Shown: positions 62,138 to 64,000 of the stretch, piece after piece
How the letters are laid out: every line of letters begins with the position of its first letter
Numbering within the stretch: position 1 is the stretch's first letter
Source: Moniliella sp. 'wahieum'
Lineage: Eukaryota; Basidiomycota; Moniliellomycetes; Moniliellales; Moniliellaceae
Reading direction: 5' to 3'
Length of the DNA: 64,000 bases
Assembly (NCBI GenBank): GCA_003971905.1
Contig: RSEE01000021.1
Coordinates: 558,001-622,000 of the forward strand
The notes under the pieces: model-generated
Told to the model about the DNA's origin: nothing
What the model saw: the letters and a program-made list of their open reading frames with translations, nothing else
Databases searched by the model: none
Position numbers and translations under genes: made by a program

Positions 62138-64000
62138 ATGCTCGGCCGCAGGCAGCGCTCCTCGGGCCCGTCTCCGCCCCACCCATCCGCGACGCCGCCG
62201 AAGTCACTCCGTGGGAGTTTGAGCAGGGCGGTACGTTGGCCCCGCGCTTCCTTGCGGCGTGGCTGCGAATGCTAACCCCACTCCAGGCATCTACCATCCT
62301 TCTTCCGCCCACGCCGCTGGGCCCTCGTCCGCATCGGGCCCGCGCGTGGGCCTGTCCCCTCCCCCCTCCGCCCCCGCCCAGACGGCCCGGCCGTTTCTCG
62401 GGCCTGCTCTCGAGGAAAGACAAGGGCACAGCGACGGTGGTGGCGCCGCTATCAACCCCCCGCTCTGTCCCCCCCTTCTCCCCAGGCAGCATAAGCTCCG
62501 ACCCGCACCCGGAAGAACACTCCACCCCTCCCTCGTCCCTGGCCTCGTTGACCCGCCATGTCGTGTCCCGCCTGCCCCCACCCAGAGCGTGCTCGACGTT
62601 AGCGACGAGCCCGAGTGTCCCATCTGCCTCGAGCCCTTGTCGCTCCGATTGAGTGGGGAACGCCCCCAGTGGTTCCGATGTGCTCCCATGCCATGCACCA
62701 CGAATGCTTCAGCGCCATGTACGGTGATCCCAAGGCCGTCCTCGCTGCCCAAGAGAGGGAGGAGAGGGTGGGCCAGTTGCGCCGCACTCCGCACGAGGAG
62801 CTGGTCTGCCAAGTTTGTCGCAAACAGCTTTTGCTTACCACTGACCGGCCGGGAGGCAAGACAGCGGCTGTAATGGGTTCAGGCTGGGGCATGACTCGGC
62901 CCTCTATCTCAGACAGCAACCCTCAGTCTGACGCAAACGGGGACGATAAGGCTGAACCGGGTCGGCCGTCGGACCGATGGTTCAACCTTACATCGAGGCA
63001 ATCAGCGATGTCTCCCCAGTGTACCGCAAGGAGACAAGTCCCGGGAGCATGCAGCGGCTCAACGTCTTGGTTACCGTGTCCATCCCAGGACGACGACCCC
63101 CACATGAGTACGGGACCGGGGGAAGGATACTCCTCCGCCGCAAGAGCCGTGTGGGGATTCCAAGTGGCCCTCGTCGGCCAGCGAACCGGCTCTCGTCCAT
63201 GGCTTCAGTTGGCGAAGCACCCGTCGATGGGAAACGGCTGTATGACCTCCCCGAGGAGGAGCCCGTATCGCCCTCGCAATCCGACGAGTCCCATCGCGCT
63301 GAGGTCACAGCCGACTTGAGCGAACGTATCCTTGACTGGAAAGGTCATCAGCTGGAGCATTTTGGTCGGCTGCAGTACTTTGATTCGCTGTGTGTTGTTC
63401 AGGGCAAGACGGTACGCCAATTTGGTGTCTATCTGCTGGAGGAGGCTCTGCTCTGTACACTTGAGGATAAGAGAAAACATGTGAGCCGGTACCTGAGTGT
63501 CCCTTACTCCAACTCCTCGGACGAAGGCACCGGAAGCAAGACGATCAGAAGTGCCCCCTCCGCACTCAAGCTCAAGGGAAGGATTTCTCCGCCATATCAA
63601 AGCGGTAGTGGCCTCCTCCTCGGCTGAGGCTGCGCTGAGCATCAAGATGCTCGATGAAAAACTCCCCGACTTTATCTTGGTCTTCCATTCGGAGGGACAG
63701 GCTGAAGTGTGGAAAGATCGAATCGAAGGGCTGATTCATAACCTCCTCATCCTGACGCCAAAATCCCCTTCCGCTTGATACGAATTTGAGTGGACGCATG
63801 GAGGAGGGGCCACCGATGCTGTCTTCCCGGTCGGATGTTTCCACGCCCTCAATGCATCAGAGCATCACACCCCAGGATGGGTTGCGTCACCTGATTGGAC
63901 CAAGACCCGACAGTCTCACCTCGCTCGGTCTCGACTGCACGACCTCCCCCATCCCGAGTCCGCAAGGCGCTCTCCCCCGATTCCCCCCCGCAAGGTGCGC
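62138..64000 (+). CDS. RING and PH domain protein, Ste5/Far1-like scaffold candidate (partial, 5' part)
   Basis: Probable signalling scaffold. The start is uncertain; a frame reading DAAEVTPWEFEQG runs into an intron at 62231-62286 (GTACGT...CAG, GCTAAC branch) and continues GIYHPSSAHAAGPSSASGP. A RING-type zinc site follows (about 62615-62830): CPICLEPLSLRL, then after a frame break VVPMCSHAMHHECFSAM and LVCQVCRKQLLL. A PH-like region (about 63310-63770) shows LSERILDWKGHQLEHFGRLQ, QFGVYLLEEALLCTLEDKRK and LPDFILVFHSEGQAEVWKDR. Coding-like sequence (EEGPPMLSSRSDVSTPSMHQ) continues to the window edge. RING followed by PH is the order in Ste5/Far1; the VWA domain expected next would lie outside. 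The family match is from memory of layout, so the domain call is firmer than the name. Confidence 0.7.

Overview
The window is nuclear DNA from a GC-rich fungus, most likely a basidiomycete. It has closely packed protein genes on both strands. The introns I could place are 54-83 nt long, usually with a GTACGT donor, and several have a CTAAC-type branch site. The tryptophan enzyme is the fungal three-domain fusion. The yeast-like architecture and the many short tandem repeats between genes suggest Tremellomycetes (perhaps Trichosporonales), but that rank is inference. I recognised no tRNA, rRNA, CRISPR array, transposon or virus-derived element.

Layout, left to right: the 3' end of an unrecognised gene (+); TRP1 (-); a G-protein beta subunit (+); LTV1 (-); an unrecognised gene (+); DED1 (+); a URC1/urg1-type GTP cyclohydrolase II homologue (+); an unrecognised multi-exon gene (-); pyruvate dehydrogenase E2 (-); a BRCT-containing family X DNA polymerase (+); NAA15 (+). 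Then eight genes in a row lie on the minus strand: SIN3, a serine carboxypeptidase, a divergent MAP kinase, HSE1, a NAN1/UTP17-like WD protein, an HSL-type esterase, a PAK-like kinase with a Q/S-rich N-terminus, and a small Ser/Pro-rich gene. The right end holds actin (+) and the 5' part of a RING-PH protein resembling Ste5/Far1 scaffolds (+), which runs off the window.

Most genes are single-copy housekeeping functions: amino acid synthesis, ribosome assembly (LTV1, NAN1), translation (DED1, NAA15), chromatin (SIN3), endosomal sorting (HSE1), carbon metabolism (E2) and cytoskeleton (actin). Four signalling genes (G beta, MAPK-like, PAK-like, RING-PH scaffold-like) share the window. They could belong to one pheromone or morphogenesis pathway, but they are not contiguous.

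A major caveat: almost every conserved gene changes reading frame several times without a plausible intron, and where I could compare with the expected protein each break is one or two bases in a short homopolymer. Actin is the main clean exception. Uncorrected sequence errors are the simplest explanation. Gene coordinates below therefore span the whole reconstructed locus, not one open frame.

Between genes, the most striking feature is a set of tandem repeats with different sequences but the same 7-bp period, found at eight or more places.
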